From positions 74,501 through 138,500 of the forward strand of contig CACBYP010000004.1 of the NCBI GenBank assembly GCA_902543485.1: a stretch of 64,000 bases of DNA, in the 5' to 3' direction. Position 1 is the first letter of the stretch; every line of letters starts with the position of its first letter. The position numbers were made by a program, and so were the translations under genes. The notes under the pieces are model-generated. The model was given only the letters and a program-made list of their open reading frames with translations, was not told where the DNA came from and searched no databases. The stretch comes from an uncultured Pelagibacteraceae bacterium (GTDB lineage: Bacteria > Pseudomonadota > Alphaproteobacteria > Pelagibacterales > Pelagibacteraceae). Of this stretch, positions 1-11,066 are shown piece by piece.

Positions 1-1
1 A

Positions 2-247
2 TGTAAGAAGAGTTCTTTTAGTTTTTGGTTGAATTGGAAAAAAGATATAATAATTAAAAGAATAAATGGTAGCAAAAAAAGACCTCTGGCTATGATATTA
101 AGTGAAGCAGATCTAGAGAGACTAATAAATGAAAGAGCTAAAATATATAGTTTGGCAGACTTCACAATAAATTGTGATCAGCTAAATAAAAATGAAATAG
201 CAAATAAAATTATAAAAAAATATGAAACAAAAAATAATAAAGGTTAG
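2..247 (+). CDS. aroK: Shikimate kinase, C-terminal part (gene cut by window edge)
   Basis: The gene runs in from the left edge, so only about 81 codons are visible and no start can be assigned. Shikimate kinase phosphorylates shikimate with ATP in the aromatic amino acid pathway. The visible part has the family's C-terminal pattern: a W-L-N-W strand, then GSKKRPL, whose arginine belongs to the substrate lid region, and the late segment IYSLADFTINCD before the final helix. The P-loop lies outside the window. The stop overlaps the start of aroB by 26 bases, giving the aroK-aroB pair usual in Proteobacteria. The identification rests on this tail plus the neighbour. Confidence 0.85.
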   Translation, partial: CKKSSFSFWLNWKKDIIIKRINGSKKRPLAMILSEADLERLINERAKIYSLADFTINCDQLNKNEIANKIIKKYETKNNKG

Positions 248-1337
248 AACTAAAAGTAAAAATTACGAAGTTCATATTGGTAACAATTTAATTTCAAAAT
301 TAAGAAATATTTTAAAAAAAAATAAATTATCATTTTCAAAATGTTTAATAGTAATTGACAATAAGATACCAAAAAAATTTAGAACATTGCTCTTAAGAAA
401 TTTAAAAAATCAAAAAATTTATACTTTAAATTTTAGTGCAAATGAAAAAAACAAAAGTAACTTAAGTATCGATAAAATACATAATGTTTTATTTAAAAAT
501 AATTTTTATAGAGAAGACTGTATAATTTCATTTGGCGGAGGAATTACAGGAGATGTGGTTGGATATGCTGCCAGCACATTTAAAAGAGGAATAAAATTTA
601 TTAACATACCCTCCACTTTATTAGCTCAAGTCGACTCTTCAATAGGTGGCAAAACAGGTATTAATAATAAATTTGGAAAAAATCTTGTTGGAAGTTTTTA
701 TCAGCCAGATTTAGTAATTTCAGATATTAATTTACTACGTACCCTTCCCAAAAGAGAAATTATATGTGGATATGCTGAAATACTAAAAAGCAGTTTAATT
801 GATAGCAAAAAAAATTTTGTTTTTTTAGATAAAAATTTTAATAGGATTTTAAATCTAAAAGGAAATTTTATAATTAATGCAATTTTAAATAGCTGTTTAT
901 TAAAAAAAAAAATCATTGAAAAGGATGAAAAAGAAAAAAACTTAAGAAAATCTTTAAATCTTGGTCATACTTTTGCTCATGCATACGAGGCTACTCTTGG
1001 TTACTCAAAAAAATTAAATCATGGAGAAGCTGTTATATTTGGTCTAATGAATGCTGTAAATTTTAGTAAAGAAAAAAAAATTATTTCAAATTCAAATTCA
1101 GAATTAATAAGTAATCATATTAAAAAGATTGAAATAAAAAATAAATATAGAGACCTTTTTAATAAAAGGAAAATTACATCAATTCTTAATTTTATGAAAA
1201 GTGATAAAAAAAATAAATCAGACAGTATAAATTTAATATTAATAAGGAATTTTGGAAAATTAAACCTAAACTATGAGGCCAAATCTGTTGAATTGAACAA
1301 GTTTTTATTTAAAGAATTAAATAAAGCTTATTTGTAA
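222..1337 (+). CDS. aroB: 3-dehydroquinate synthase
   Basis: Second enzyme of the shikimate pathway; it converts DAHP to 3-dehydroquinate using NAD and a divalent metal. The 371 residues match the usual length. The glycine-rich NAD segment FGGGITGDVVGYAAS lies at about 104-118, the conserved PSTLLAQVDSSIGGKTGIN stretch at about 130-148, and the metal-ligand motifs LGHTFAHAYE and NHGEAV follow in the C-terminal half. The ATG lies inside the end of aroK, so the two are translationally coupled. The 3' end overlaps bolA on the other strand by 21 bases, leaving no room for an intergenic terminator. Confidence 0.97.
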   Translation: MKQKIIKVRTKSKNYEVHIGNNLISKLRNILKKNKLSFSKCLIVIDNKIPKKFRTLLLRNLKNQKIYTLNFSANEKNKSNLSIDKIHNVLFKNNFYREDCIISFGGGITGDVVGYAASTFKRGIKFINIPSTLLAQVDSSIGGKTGINNKFGKNLVGSFYQPDLVISDINLLRTLPKREIICGYAEILKSSLIDSKKNFVFLDKNFNRILNLKGNFIINAILNSCLLKKKIIEKDEKEKNLRKSLNLGHTFAHAYEATLGYSKKLNHGEAVIFGLMNAVNFSKEKKIISNSNSELISNHIKKIEIKNKYRDLFNKRKITSILNFMKSDKKNKSDSINLILIRNFGKLNLNYEAKSVELNKFLFKELNKAYL

Positions 1338-1577
1338 AGAATGAATATCAGTTTTCAATTCTTCGCTTAAAATTTTGTAAATTACTTGATTAGACTTAAC
1401 TCTGTTCGTTTTTTTTAATATGTCAGAATTTATTTCTAATTTAATATGAAATTTACCTTTCTGATGTGAATTGTGTTTTAAATGCTTATAAGTGTTGTCA
1501 ATTATCTTTACATCTTTTATAGAAGTATCTTTCAAAAGTTTATTTTCAATTTTTTTTGAAAGTTGATTAATATCCAT
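1317..1577 (-). CDS. bolA: BolA family protein
   Basis: A short BolA protein of 86 residues, the size of the IbaG/BolA3 type. The family pattern is clear: KHNSHQKGKFHIKLEI around 33-48, then R-x-x-x-x-Q-x-I-Y-x-I-L near 58-69 and IHSLQI at the C-terminus. BolA proteins partner monothiol glutaredoxins and take part in Fe-S cluster or iron handling; no glutaredoxin is visible here. Only 20 bases separate its start from the divergent J-domain gene, and this spacer holds a palindromic -10-like element. Its 3' end overlaps aroB. Confidence 0.88.
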   Translation of the reverse strand: MDINQLSKKIENKLLKDTSIKDVKIIDNTYKHLKHNSHQKGKFHIKLEINSDILKKTNRVKSNQVIYKILSEELKTDIHSLQISFI

Positions 1578-1587
1578 TAAACTTGAT

Positions 1588-1597
1588 ATTATATAAT
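1588..1597. promoter_or_regulatory. Palindromic, possibly bidirectional -10 element between bolA and the J-domain gene
   Basis: The 10-base palindrome ATTATATAAT contains TATAAT on both strands (1592-1597 plus, 1588-1593 minus). For bolA it would put the transcription start only a few bases before the ATG. For the J-domain gene the plus-strand copy sits directly against the ATG at 1598, so it could only serve a leaderless or internally started transcript. Chance occurrence is possible in such AT-rich DNA. Confidence 0.35.
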
Positions 1598-2131
1598 ATG
1601 AAAAATATTTGTGAATGGAATAATTGTAACGAAGAGGGACTTTACAAAGCTCCGAAAGAAAAGGATAACAGCAAAGAATACAGGCTTCTCTGTCTTGAGC
1701 ATGTAAGAGAGTTTAATAAAAGCTGGAATTATTTTTCAGGAATGAGCGACGAACAAGTAATCAACTTTTTAAAGTCTGACATTACATGGCATAAGCCAAC
1801 ACAGAGTTTCAGCTCTTCAGATAATTTTTTCAAAATATTGTGGAATAACGCTTTAAAAGATGAAAATGGAAAATTTAAAGATTTTAGTAACTTGAACCAT
1901 ATGAATAAGTTTAAGTTTAATAGCAATGACCTTAAAGCCTTTGAAATTTTGGGTGTTGGAGTTGGTTTAAAATGGGCTAAAATACAAGAAAAATTCAAAA
2001 CACTTGTGAAAAAATTTCACCCTGATATGAATGCTGGCAATAAAAAATTTGAAGATAAGCTTAAAGTGATAACTTTAGCTTATACCCAATTAAAAAATAC
2101 TTATAAGGACAAAATTGACAACAAATATTGA
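1598..2131 (+). CDS. J-domain (DnaJ-like) co-chaperone, cobST-associated
   Basis: A 177-residue protein with a J-domain at its C-terminal end: ALKAFEILGVG near 107-117, helix KIQEKFKTLVKKFHPD with the diagnostic HPD, then a K/L-rich helix III. HPD stimulates the ATPase of a DnaK partner. The N-terminal half begins with Cys residues (ICEWNNC) and contains CLEHVREFNKSWNYF, seen in alphaproteobacterial J proteins that sit next to cobS. I prefer the ATG at 1598 over a TTG at 1583 because the protein then starts at the Cys-containing conserved part. It overlaps cobS by 17 bases, so it likely shares an operon and possibly a function with CobS/CobT. Confidence 0.85.
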   Translation: MKNICEWNNCNEEGLYKAPKEKDNSKEYRLLCLEHVREFNKSWNYFSGMSDEQVINFLKSDITWHKPTQSFSSSDNFFKILWNNALKDENGKFKDFSNLNHMNKFKFNSNDLKAFEILGVGVGLKWAKIQEKFKTLVKKFHPDMNAGNKKFEDKLKVITLAYTQLKNTYKDKIDNKY

Positions 2132-3089
2132 ACAAACTCCAGATATTAAATTATCGATTAAACAAACATTCGGTATTGACTCTGATATGGAAGTAGATGC
2201 ATTTTCAAAAAAAACTGACTATGTGCCAGATATAGATAAAACTTATAAATTTGATAAAGATACAACCTTAGCAATTCTTTCTGGATTTTCATTTAATAAA
2301 AGAGTCTTAGTACAAGGTTATCACGGAACAGGTAAATCAACACATATAGAGCAAATTGCAGCTAGGTTGAACTGGCCATGTATCAGAATAAACTTAGATA
2401 GCCATGTTAGTAGAATAGATTTAATTGGAAAAGACTCAATTGTAATAAAAGAAGGCAAACAAGTTACAGAATTCAAGGAGGGAATACTTCCATGGTCGAT
2501 ACAAAATCCAGTAGCTTTGGTATTTGATGAATATGATGCTGGTAGACCAGACGTGATGTTTGTAATTCAAAGAGTTTTAGAGGCTGAGGGAAATTTTACT
2601 TTATTAGATAAGAATAAGGTCATTAAACAAAATAAATATTTTAGATTATTTGCAACTTCAAATACTGTTGGTTTAGGAGATACAACTGGGCTCTATCACG
2701 GAACGCAACAAATAAACCAGGGGCAAATGGATAGATGGAATATAGTTACAACACTAAATTATTTAGCTTTGGAAAAAGAAATGGAAATTATTATAGGAAA
2801 AAACAAGTCTCTAGATAATAACAAAGGTAAAGAGAGAGTTGCAAACATGATAAAAGTTGCGACACTAACAAGAAAAGGCTTTATGGCTGGAGACATTTCA
2901 ACAGTAATGAGTCCTAGGACAGTATTGCATTGGGCAGAAAATTCTGAAATATTTAAAGACGTGGGCTATGCATTCAGAGTAACTTTTTTAAATAAATGTG
3001 ATGATGTAGAAAAGAATACAATCGCAGAATACTATCAAAGATGTTTTGGTGAAGAATTACCAGAGTCGATGATAAATATTCAGGTTTAA
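2115..3089 (+). CDS. cobS: CobS-type AAA+ (MoxR-like) ATPase, cobaltochelatase subunit family
   Basis: A 324-residue AAA+ ATPase closely resembling CobS, the ATPase of aerobic cobaltochelatase (CobNST). Walker [10 protein letters not shown] is at 68-76 and Walker [12 protein letters not shown] at about 133-143, followed by the family segments [10 protein letters not shown] and QMDRWN. In cobalamin-making bacteria CobS and CobT drive cobalt insertion by CobN. No cobN or other corrin gene is visible here, and SAR11-type cells are generally not cobalamin producers, so the substrate may differ. The start is TTG, overlapping the J-domain gene. The stop and the cobT ATG share one base. Confidence 0.9.
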   Translation: MTTNIEQTPDIKLSIKQTFGIDSDMEVDAFSKKTDYVPDIDKTYKFDKDTTLAILSGFSFNKRVLVQGYHGTGKSTHIEQIAARLNWPCIRINLDSHVSRIDLIGKDSIVIKEGKQVTEFKEGILPWSIQNPVALVFDEYDAGRPDVMFVIQRVLEAEGNFTLLDKNKVIKQNKYFRLFATSNTVGLGDTTGLYHGTQQINQGQMDRWNIVTTLNYLALEKEMEIIIGKNKSLDNNKGKERVANMIKVATLTRKGFMAGDISTVMSPRTVLHWAENSEIFKDVGYAFRVTFLNKCDDVEKNTIAEYYQRCFGEELPESMINIQV

Positions 3090-4879
3090 TGAACAAAGAT
3101 GATCTTATAAAAGAGCAATTTAAACAAGCTTTAAACTCAACGATTAAAGCCATTTCAGGTGAAACACATCCATTAAAAGACAAAAAAAATTTAAAAGAAT
3201 TTAATATTTCTAAATTTGATAATTTAAAAGATAAAGAAAATTTTGTTAAATTAAGAGCCGAGGCAGATTCGGAGGCATTAAAAAGAAAATTTTCTGATAA
3301 TTCTACTTTGGAACAAAATATTCCAAAAACACCTACTTGCCATACACTTTATAAAATTTCTGAAAAAATAAGATATGAGCTTTTAGGGTCGCAAATGATG
3401 AAAGGAATTTCTAAAAATTTAATGACAAAATATAAAAATAAGATCGGTATGGCGAAATCTGAAAATATAAAAAAAAAAGAAGAATCTAATGTTTCTGAAG
3501 CTTTTGAATATTACATGCTTAATAAACTAATGAATGTTAGTTTATCTGAAAGTGCTGGGAAAATTTTATCATACTGGAAAGATGATTTTGACAAATCATT
3601 AGATAAGCACATAAACTTTTTAAAAGAAAATGCAGAGAATCAGGACATATACAATTCTAAAATATCGGAAATTCTTCAGAACATGGAAATATTCGATTCT
3701 GAAGAAGAAAATAAAAAAGAAGAGCAGAAAGAAGATGAGCAAGATAGTAATAATTCAAAAGACGATCAAAAAGCAGATAGTGGAGAATCTCAGGAAAGAG
3801 AAGAGGAAGATAGCATCAATGAAGGTGTTGATAGTTCTGACGAAATGAATGAATTTAGACTTGATGAACAACTAGGAAATGATGATGCTGAAAATAATGA
3901 AATTGAAAATATTGTTCAGAAAAAAAATTTAGGAATAAGTAATAAAGAATATAAAATATATACTTCAGAATTTGATGAGACAGCAAAAGCAGAAACACTG
4001 GAAAACTCTGAGGAAATTTCTAAATTGAGAAAAAATTTAGATCAACAACTAACTAGTTTCCAAGACATAATTACAAAGCTCGCAAATAAATTACAAAGAC
4101 AGTTACTTGCAAAACAAAATAGATCTTGGGAATTTGATCTTGAAGAGGGTTTATTAGATAGTTCAAAATTACCAAGAATAATAATTGATCCATATAATTC
4201 TCTTTCCTTTAAAAAAGAGAAAGATTTAGAGTTTAAAGATACAGTTGTGACTTTACTCATAGATAATTCTGGATCAATGAGAGGAAGACCAATTACTATT
4301 GCAGCTCTTTGTGCTGATATATTGTCTAGAACATTAGAAAGATGTTCAGTTAAAGTAGAAATTCTTGGTTTCACAACAAAAAATTGGAAGGGTGGTAAAA
4401 GTAGAGAAAAGTGGAATAAACTTGGAAAATTAAAAAATCCAGGACGTTTGAATGACTTAAGACATATAATTTATAAATCTGCTGATACTCACTGGAGACA
4501 ATCAAAAAAAAATTTAGGTTTAATGCTAAAAGAAGGTTTGCTTAAAGAAAATATTGATGGTGAAGCTATTACTTGGGCTTTCAATAGACTTAAGAAAAGA
4601 AAAGAAGAAAGAAAAATTCTTATGGTTATTTCAGATGGAGCTCCAGTTGATGACTCAACATTATCTGTCAACTCGGGTGATTTCTTAGAAAAACATCTAA
4701 AGCAAACTGTAAAATCAATTGAAAACAAAAGTGATATCGAAATTCTTGCTATAGGTATAGGCCATGATGTTTCGAGATATTACAAAAAGGCGATAAAAAT
4801 AGCTGATGTTCAAGAGTTAGGTGATGTAATGATTGGTCAGCTTAGTGGCTTATTTGAAAATAATAAAAAATTACACTAA
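3089..4879 (+). CDS. cobT: CobT-type VWA-domain protein, cobaltochelatase subunit family
   Basis: A 596-residue CobT-like protein, the usual partner of CobS. The N-terminal region is helical. A strongly acidic low-complexity linker occupies about 203-275. A C-terminal von Willebrand A domain starts near 385 and carries the metal-ion-dependent adhesion motif as D392-x-S394-x-S396 (IDNSGSMRG), with the later [11 protein letters not shown] segment. MoxR-VWA pairs act as ATP-driven remodelling or metallation machines. It starts on the last base of the cobS stop, so expression is probably coupled. The 3' end overlaps regB by 9 bases on the other strand. Confidence 0.9.
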   Translation: MNKDDLIKEQFKQALNSTIKAISGETHPLKDKKNLKEFNISKFDNLKDKENFVKLRAEADSEALKRKFSDNSTLEQNIPKTPTCHTLYKISEKIRYELLGSQMMKGISKNLMTKYKNKIGMAKSENIKKKEESNVSEAFEYYMLNKLMNVSLSESAGKILSYWKDDFDKSLDKHINFLKENAENQDIYNSKISEILQNMEIFDSEEENKKEEQKEDEQDSNNSKDDQKADSGESQEREEEDSINEGVDSSDEMNEFRLDEQLGNDDAENNEIENIVQKKNLGISNKEYKIYTSEFDETAKAETLENSEEISKLRKNLDQQLTSFQDIITKLANKLQRQLLAKQNRSWEFDLEEGLLDSSKLPRIIIDPYNSLSFKKEKDLEFKDTVVTLLIDNSGSMRGRPITIAALCADILSRTLERCSVKVEILGFTTKNWKGGKSREKWNKLGKLKNPGRLNDLRHIIYKSADTHWRQSKKNLGLMLKEGLLKENIDGEAITWAFNRLKKRKEERKILMVISDGAPVDDSTLSVNSGDFLEKHLKQTVKSIENKSDIEILAIGIGHDVSRYYKKAIKIADVQELGDVMIGQLSGLFENNKKLH

Positions 4880-6151
4880 TTTTTTTAAATTTTTATTTTC
4901 CCAATCTATTTTTACTTCAGCTCCACCCCTCGTTTCTGAATTTCTAATTGTTATTTTGGCAGAATTTTTTTCTAACAAAGTTTTGCCTATAAAAATTCCT
5001 AAGCCTAATCCGGTTTTTTTATTATCTTTAGGTTTAAGTGTCTTGATATAAGGTTCGCCAATCTTGTTAAGTATATCTTTTGGTATGCCTGGACCATCAT
5101 CCTCTATTGTTATTTCAGTCTTTTGACTATCGCTTTTGATAGCAATATAGATATTTTCATTTGAAAATTTGTTAGCATTTCCAATAAAATTTCTCAAACC
5201 GTAGACAATTTCAACAGATTTAAGTATTTCAAATGAGTTGGAATCTTGCTCTTTATCAATATTGAAATTCTTACTAGAAATTTCCTTAAATGAATTAACT
5301 ATCTCACTAATATAATCGTAAAGTGTTTTATTTTTATCAATAAAATCATCTTCTATAGTAGGATTTAATGTTAGTTTTTTTAAAATATCATTACACCTGT
5401 TGACCTGACTAATTAATAGTTCGAGATCTTTTTTTACATCATCATTGTCTTTAAATTGATCAAATAAATCATGAGAAATGATTTTAATAGTAGACAAAGG
5501 AGTTCCAAACGAATGAGCTGCGGCTGCGGCTTGTCCCCCGAGGGAAACAAGTTCGTGTTCTTTGGAAATTACTTCTTGGATTTTATCTAACGCATCTTTC
5601 CTAAGACTTGTTTCTTGTCCAAAAATAAATGCAAAATAGTTCAAAAAAAATAATGCAACTACCAATGCTAGAGGAATAGCATAGTAATAATACATGCTAA
5701 TACTATATTCATCCAATGGTTTAGGCAGTTCATAATGATAGAAAGTTAAAAATATTATTGATGCTAGAGTAATTAAAATTAAAGCAATATTTGTTCTAAT
5801 ATTTAAATTGGACGCAGCAAATACGCTTGGTATCAAAAGGAATATTGAAAATGGATTTAAAATACCCCCAGATAAGTAAAGTAAAGCACTCAATTGAAGA
5901 ATATCTAAAGATAAAAAATTAAAAGAGGTTACATTTGAAAGTATTGGTTTTTTGTAAAAAAACATTAAATAAAAATTACTTAAAGCTCCAACAAAAATTA
6001 TAAGATTTGACAAAACAAAGTTAAAATCAAAACCAAAAATAAATTTTACTGTATTTATAGTAATAAATTGACCTAAAATTCCAATCCATCTTAAATTGAT
6101 ATACGTAGACTTATTTAATGATGCTGTTTTGACAGATTGTTTTAAATCCAT
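4871..6151 (-). CDS. regB: Redox-responsive sensor histidine kinase, RegB/PrrB family
   Basis: A membrane sensor kinase of 426 residues with about six N-terminal transmembrane segments. It shows the RegB quinone-site motif GGILNPF at 95-101, the H-box [19 protein letters not shown] with phospho-acceptor His213, and a Cys in NRC at 253. That is exactly 40 residues after the His, the spacing of His225 and the redox-active Cys265 in Rhodobacter RegB. The N-box ([10 protein letters not shown]) and G-boxes (DDGPGIP, GLGLGIF) follow. RegB/RegA controls energy genes in response to the ubiquinone pool. The regulator regA is not in the window. Its ATG directly follows the gyrB stop. Confidence 0.92.
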   Translation of the reverse strand: MDLKQSVKTASLNKSTYINLRWIGILGQFITINTVKFIFGFDFNFVLSNLIIFVGALSNFYLMFFYKKPILSNVTSFNFLSLDILQLSALLYLSGGILNPFSIFLLIPSVFAASNLNIRTNIALILITLASIIFLTFYHYELPKPLDEYSISMYYYYAIPLALVVALFFLNYFAFIFGQETSLRKDALDKIQEVISKEHELVSLGGQAAAAAHSFGTPLSTIKIISHDLFDQFKDNDDVKKDLELLISQVNRCNDILKKLTLNPTIEDDFIDKNKTLYDYISEIVNSFKEISSKNFNIDKEQDSNSFEILKSVEIVYGLRNFIGNANKFSNENIYIAIKSDSQKTEITIEDDGPGIPKDILNKIGEPYIKTLKPKDNKKTGLGLGIFIGKTLLEKNSAKITIRNSETRGGAEVKIDWENKNLKKLV

Positions 6152-8215
<2,064 letters not shown>

Positions 8216-8282
8216 TTAATATGGAAGAAATTTTTATAACATTTTTAGAAAAAATTTAAAAATGGTAGAGACGCAAATGCTT

Positions 8283-8311
8283 AAATAAGTGTTGAATACC
8301 AACATTTATTT
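8283..8311. repeat. 12-base inverted repeat in the gyrB leader region
   Basis: Arms 8283-8294 and 8300-8311 with a 5-base loop lie between tRNA-Ser and gyrB. Read on the plus strand the stem is complete with one G-U pair and is followed by T-rich sequence. On the minus strand (sense for gyrB) the same position is an A-C mismatch. It could be a structure in the gyrB leader or a terminator for antisense transcripts. The rest of the 170-base spacer is AT-rich with no other clear signal. Confidence 0.4.
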
Positions 8312-8379
8312 GATGTTTTTTAGATTTTTTTTCTATTTTAATAAAACCCGTTAAAAAGATCAATTTTCTAACAAAAATA

Positions 8380-8469
8380 TGGCGGAGAGAATGGGATTCG
8401 AACCCATGATAGAGTTTCCCCTATACACGCTTTCCAAGCGTGCGCCTTCAACCGCTCGGCCACCTCTCC
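8380..8469 (-). tRNA. tRNA-Ser (GGA)
   Basis: Read on the minus strand the gene begins GGAGAGGTGGCCGAG and ends TCTCTCCGCCA, so the seven-pair acceptor stem closes and CCA is encoded. The anticodon arm is CACGC-TTGGAAA-GCGTG, placing GGA at 8433-8435. The TCGAA loop and a long variable arm, typical of class II serine tRNA, are present. It lies between the methyltransferase-like gene and gyrB on the same strand. Confidence 0.97.
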
Positions 8470-8470
8470 T

Positions 8471-9259
8471 TTATTCGCTATTTCTAAATACACATAATGA
8501 TGTATTTTTGATATTTAAGATGTATTTCTCTTTAGAAATTTCATTTAAGTAATTCACAACATTTTTAGCTGACTGTTTACCGGGAACATAATCATGCCAT
8601 AAAATAATTCCGTTTTTGTTGAGCATTTTGAATGATTTCTCTGTATCATTTTTTACAACAGAGTAAGTATGACCACCATCTATAAATATTAAATCAAATT
8701 TATTTATATATTTGCTCTCATCAAACTTGGTTGAATCTTCAAAAATAACATTAATTTTATTCTCAACATCAGTACCTGAAAATAGAAATTTTTCATATAT
8801 ACTCTCATTTATTATATTTCTAAACGAAATCTTATTATCTATATTTTCTTTATTTAAATTTTTTACCTGGTCTGGCCCAAGAGTTAAGGATGTAATGTTA
8901 GCATCTTTATTTGAATTAAGCGCCATTAAATAAGTAGTTTTTCCACTACAGGTACCAAATTCAAATATATTTTTACTTTTTTTACTTAAGACAGATATTA
9001 TCCACGCTTCATAGTCAGAGGTCATTCCTACAATTTTATTTTGTGGAGAAATAATAAAACTTTTAATTATAGTGTCTTCTTTAGGGCCCTTTAAATTTTC
9101 ACTTATCAATTTCTCATCAAAGATTTTGTCTAACTCAGATATATTTATTTGTTTTATTTTACTTTTATAAAATAAATTTTTAATTTTTTTTTTATTTGTT
9201 TTATATGTTAGAAACAAAATTATTAAAAATAAAATTAGGATTATTATGTCTTTTATCAT
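8471..9259 (-). CDS. Membrane-anchored class I SAM methyltransferase-like protein
   Basis: A 262-residue protein with one N-terminal transmembrane helix (about 4-19) and a basic stretch after it, then a Rossmann-like methyltransferase domain. Motif I is EFGTCSGKT (100-108), and FIDGGHTYS at 192-200 is the acidic post-motif signature of the Methyltransf_24 family. The next strand, [12 protein letters not shown], also fits that family. The substrate is unknown; related proteins act on sugars or small acids, and the anchor suggests work at the inner membrane. It overlaps lepA by four bases (ATGA), so the two are likely co-transcribed, and tRNA-Ser follows closely. Confidence 0.75.
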   Translation of the reverse strand: MIKDIIILILFLIILFLTYKTNKKKIKNLFYKSKIKQINISELDKIFDEKLISENLKGPKEDTIIKSFIISPQNKIVGMTSDYEAWIISVLSKKSKNIFEFGTCSGKTTYLMALNSNKDANITSLTLGPDQVKNLNKENIDNKISFRNIINESIYEKFLFSGTDVENKINVIFEDSTKFDESKYINKFDLIFIDGGHTYSVVKNDTEKSFKMLNKNGIILWHDYVPGKQSAKNVVNYLNEISKEKYILNIKNTSLCVFRNSE

Positions 9260-11064
9260 TCTTTATTAATTCTTAAAACGCCTATAAATGCTTCTTGAGG
9301 AATCTCAACTTTTCCAAATTGCTTAGCTCTAGCCTTACCTTTTTTCTGTTTTTCTAGAAGTTTTCTTTTTCTATCTGTTGCCCCACCTCCATGAATTTTT
9401 GTTAATACATCCTTTTTGAAACCTTTGATAGTTTCTCTAGCAATAATTTTACCTCCAATAGCTGCTTGAACCGGTATCATAAAATTATGCCTTGGAATTA
9501 AATCTTTTAATTTTTCACAGACCTCTCTACCAGTAGTTTGAGCAAAATCTTTATGTATCATCATTGCAAGAGCATCAACGGGTTCTGAGTTTACAAGTAT
9601 ATTCATTTTTACAAGGTCTCCTTCTTTGTGATCAATAATTTCATAATCAAAACTAGCATAACCACTTGTCATAGATTTAAGACGATCATTAAAGTCAAAA
9701 ACGACTTCATTTAAAGGTATCTCATAATTAATTACTGCTCGATTCCCTGAATAACTTAAATTAGTTTGTATACCTCTTTTATTTTGACATAACTTGATAA
9801 TTGATCCTAAGTACTGGTCTGGAGTAATAATTGTAGCTTTAATCCATGGTTCTTCAATAAATTTTATATAAGTAGGATCTGGTAAATTTGATGGATTTTG
9901 GAGTTCTACAATTTCACCATTATTTAGGTGGACTTTATAAACAACGCCAGGTGTTGTAGTTAATAAATTAATATCAAACTCTCTTTCAAGCCTTTCTGTG
10001 ATTATTTCAAGGTGTAAAAGACCTAAAAATCCACATCTAAAACCAAGTCCTAAGGCAGACGATGACTCTGCTTCATAAGAAAAACTTGCATCATTTAATT
10101 GTAATTTAGCAAGTCCATCTTTTAATTTTTGATATTCAGAACTATCTACAGGAAATAAACCACAAAAAACTACTGGCTTACTTGGTTTGAAACCTGGTAA
10201 TGCATCTTTGAGGGGATTTTCTGCATCACATATGGTGTCTCCAACTTTGGTTTCAGATAAAATTTTAATACCAGTTGTAATAAAACCTATTTCTCCAGCG
10301 TTAAGTTCACTCACATCTTTTGCCTTAGGTGTAAAAACACCAACTTTTTCTATAATATATTCTTGATTTGTAGACATCATTTTTATTTTCATATTTTTTT
10401 TTAGTTTTCCATCTATAATTCTCACTAATATAACTACTCCAAGATAAGTGTCATACCAACTATCAACTAATAAACATTTTAATTTGCTATTTTTTTCACC
10501 TTTAGGTCCAGGTAAAAAGTTAATAATTTGCTCAAGAATTTCGTCTATTCCTTGTCCAGTTTTTCCAGAGCAAGGAACAGAATTAGATGTATCTATACCT
10601 ATAACATCTTCAATTTGATTATTTGTTCTTTCGAGATCAGATGCTGGTAGATCAATTTTATTTAATACTGGAATAATCTCATGATTTATGTCAAGTGCTT
10701 GATATACATTTGCAAGTGTTTGAGCTTCTACCCCTTGGGTACTATCTACAATTAATATTGAGCCCTCACACGCATAAAGGCTTCTACTAACTTCATAACT
10801 AAAATCTACATGTCCTGGGGTGTCTATAATATTTAAAATATAATTATTACCATTTTTAGCTTTATAATTTAATTTAACTGTTTGTGCTTTAATTGTTATC
10901 CCTCTCTCTCTTTCTATATCCATAGAGTCAAGTACTTGAGATTTCATTTCTCTATCACTCAAACCTCCACATTTATGAATTATTCTGTCAGCTATAGTTG
11001 ATTTGCCATGATCTATATGAGCTATAATTGCAAAATTCCTAATGTTATCAATTGTATTTCCCAT
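9256..11064 (-). CDS. lepA: Elongation factor 4 (LepA), ribosomal back-translocase GTPase
   Basis: A 602-residue translational GTPase, the normal LepA length. The G1 motif AHIDHGKST is at 15-23, G3 DTPGH and G4 NKID follow, and the effector segment [14 protein letters not shown] is present. The C-terminal LepA-specific domain is recognisable from [19 protein letters not shown] and [28 protein letters not shown]4 acts on stalled or mis-translocated ribosomes, especially under ionic stress. It is two bases downstream of pheT and overlaps the next gene by four, so it belongs to the long minus-strand translation cluster. Confidence 0.97.
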   Translation of the reverse strand: MGNTIDNIRNFAIIAHIDHGKSTIADRIIHKCGGLSDREMKSQVLDSMDIERERGITIKAQTVKLNYKAKNGNNYILNIIDTPGHVDFSYEVSRSLYACEGSILIVDSTQGVEAQTLANVYQALDINHEIIPVLNKIDLPASDLERTNNQIEDVIGIDTSNSVPCSGKTGQGIDEILEQIINFLPGPKGEKNSKLKCLLVDSWYDTYLGVVILVRIIDGKLKKNMKIKMMSTNQEYIIEKVGVFTPKAKDVSELNAGEIGFITTGIKILSETKVGDTICDAENPLKDALPGFKPSKPVVFCGLFPVDSSEYQKLKDGLAKLQLNDASFSYEAESSSALGLGFRCGFLGLLHLEIITERLEREFDINLLTTTPGVVYKVHLNNGEIVELQNPSNLPDPTYIKFIEEPWIKATIITPDQYLGSIIKLCQNKRGIQTNLSYSGNRAVINYEIPLNEVVFDFNDRLKSMTSGYASFDYEIIDHKEGDLVKMNILVNSEPVDALAMMIHKDFAQTTGREVCEKLKDLIPRHNFMIPVQAAIGGKIIARETIKGFKKDVLTKIHGGGATDRKRKLLEKQKKGKARAKQFGKVEIPQEAFIGVLRINKE

Positions 11065-11066
11065 TT

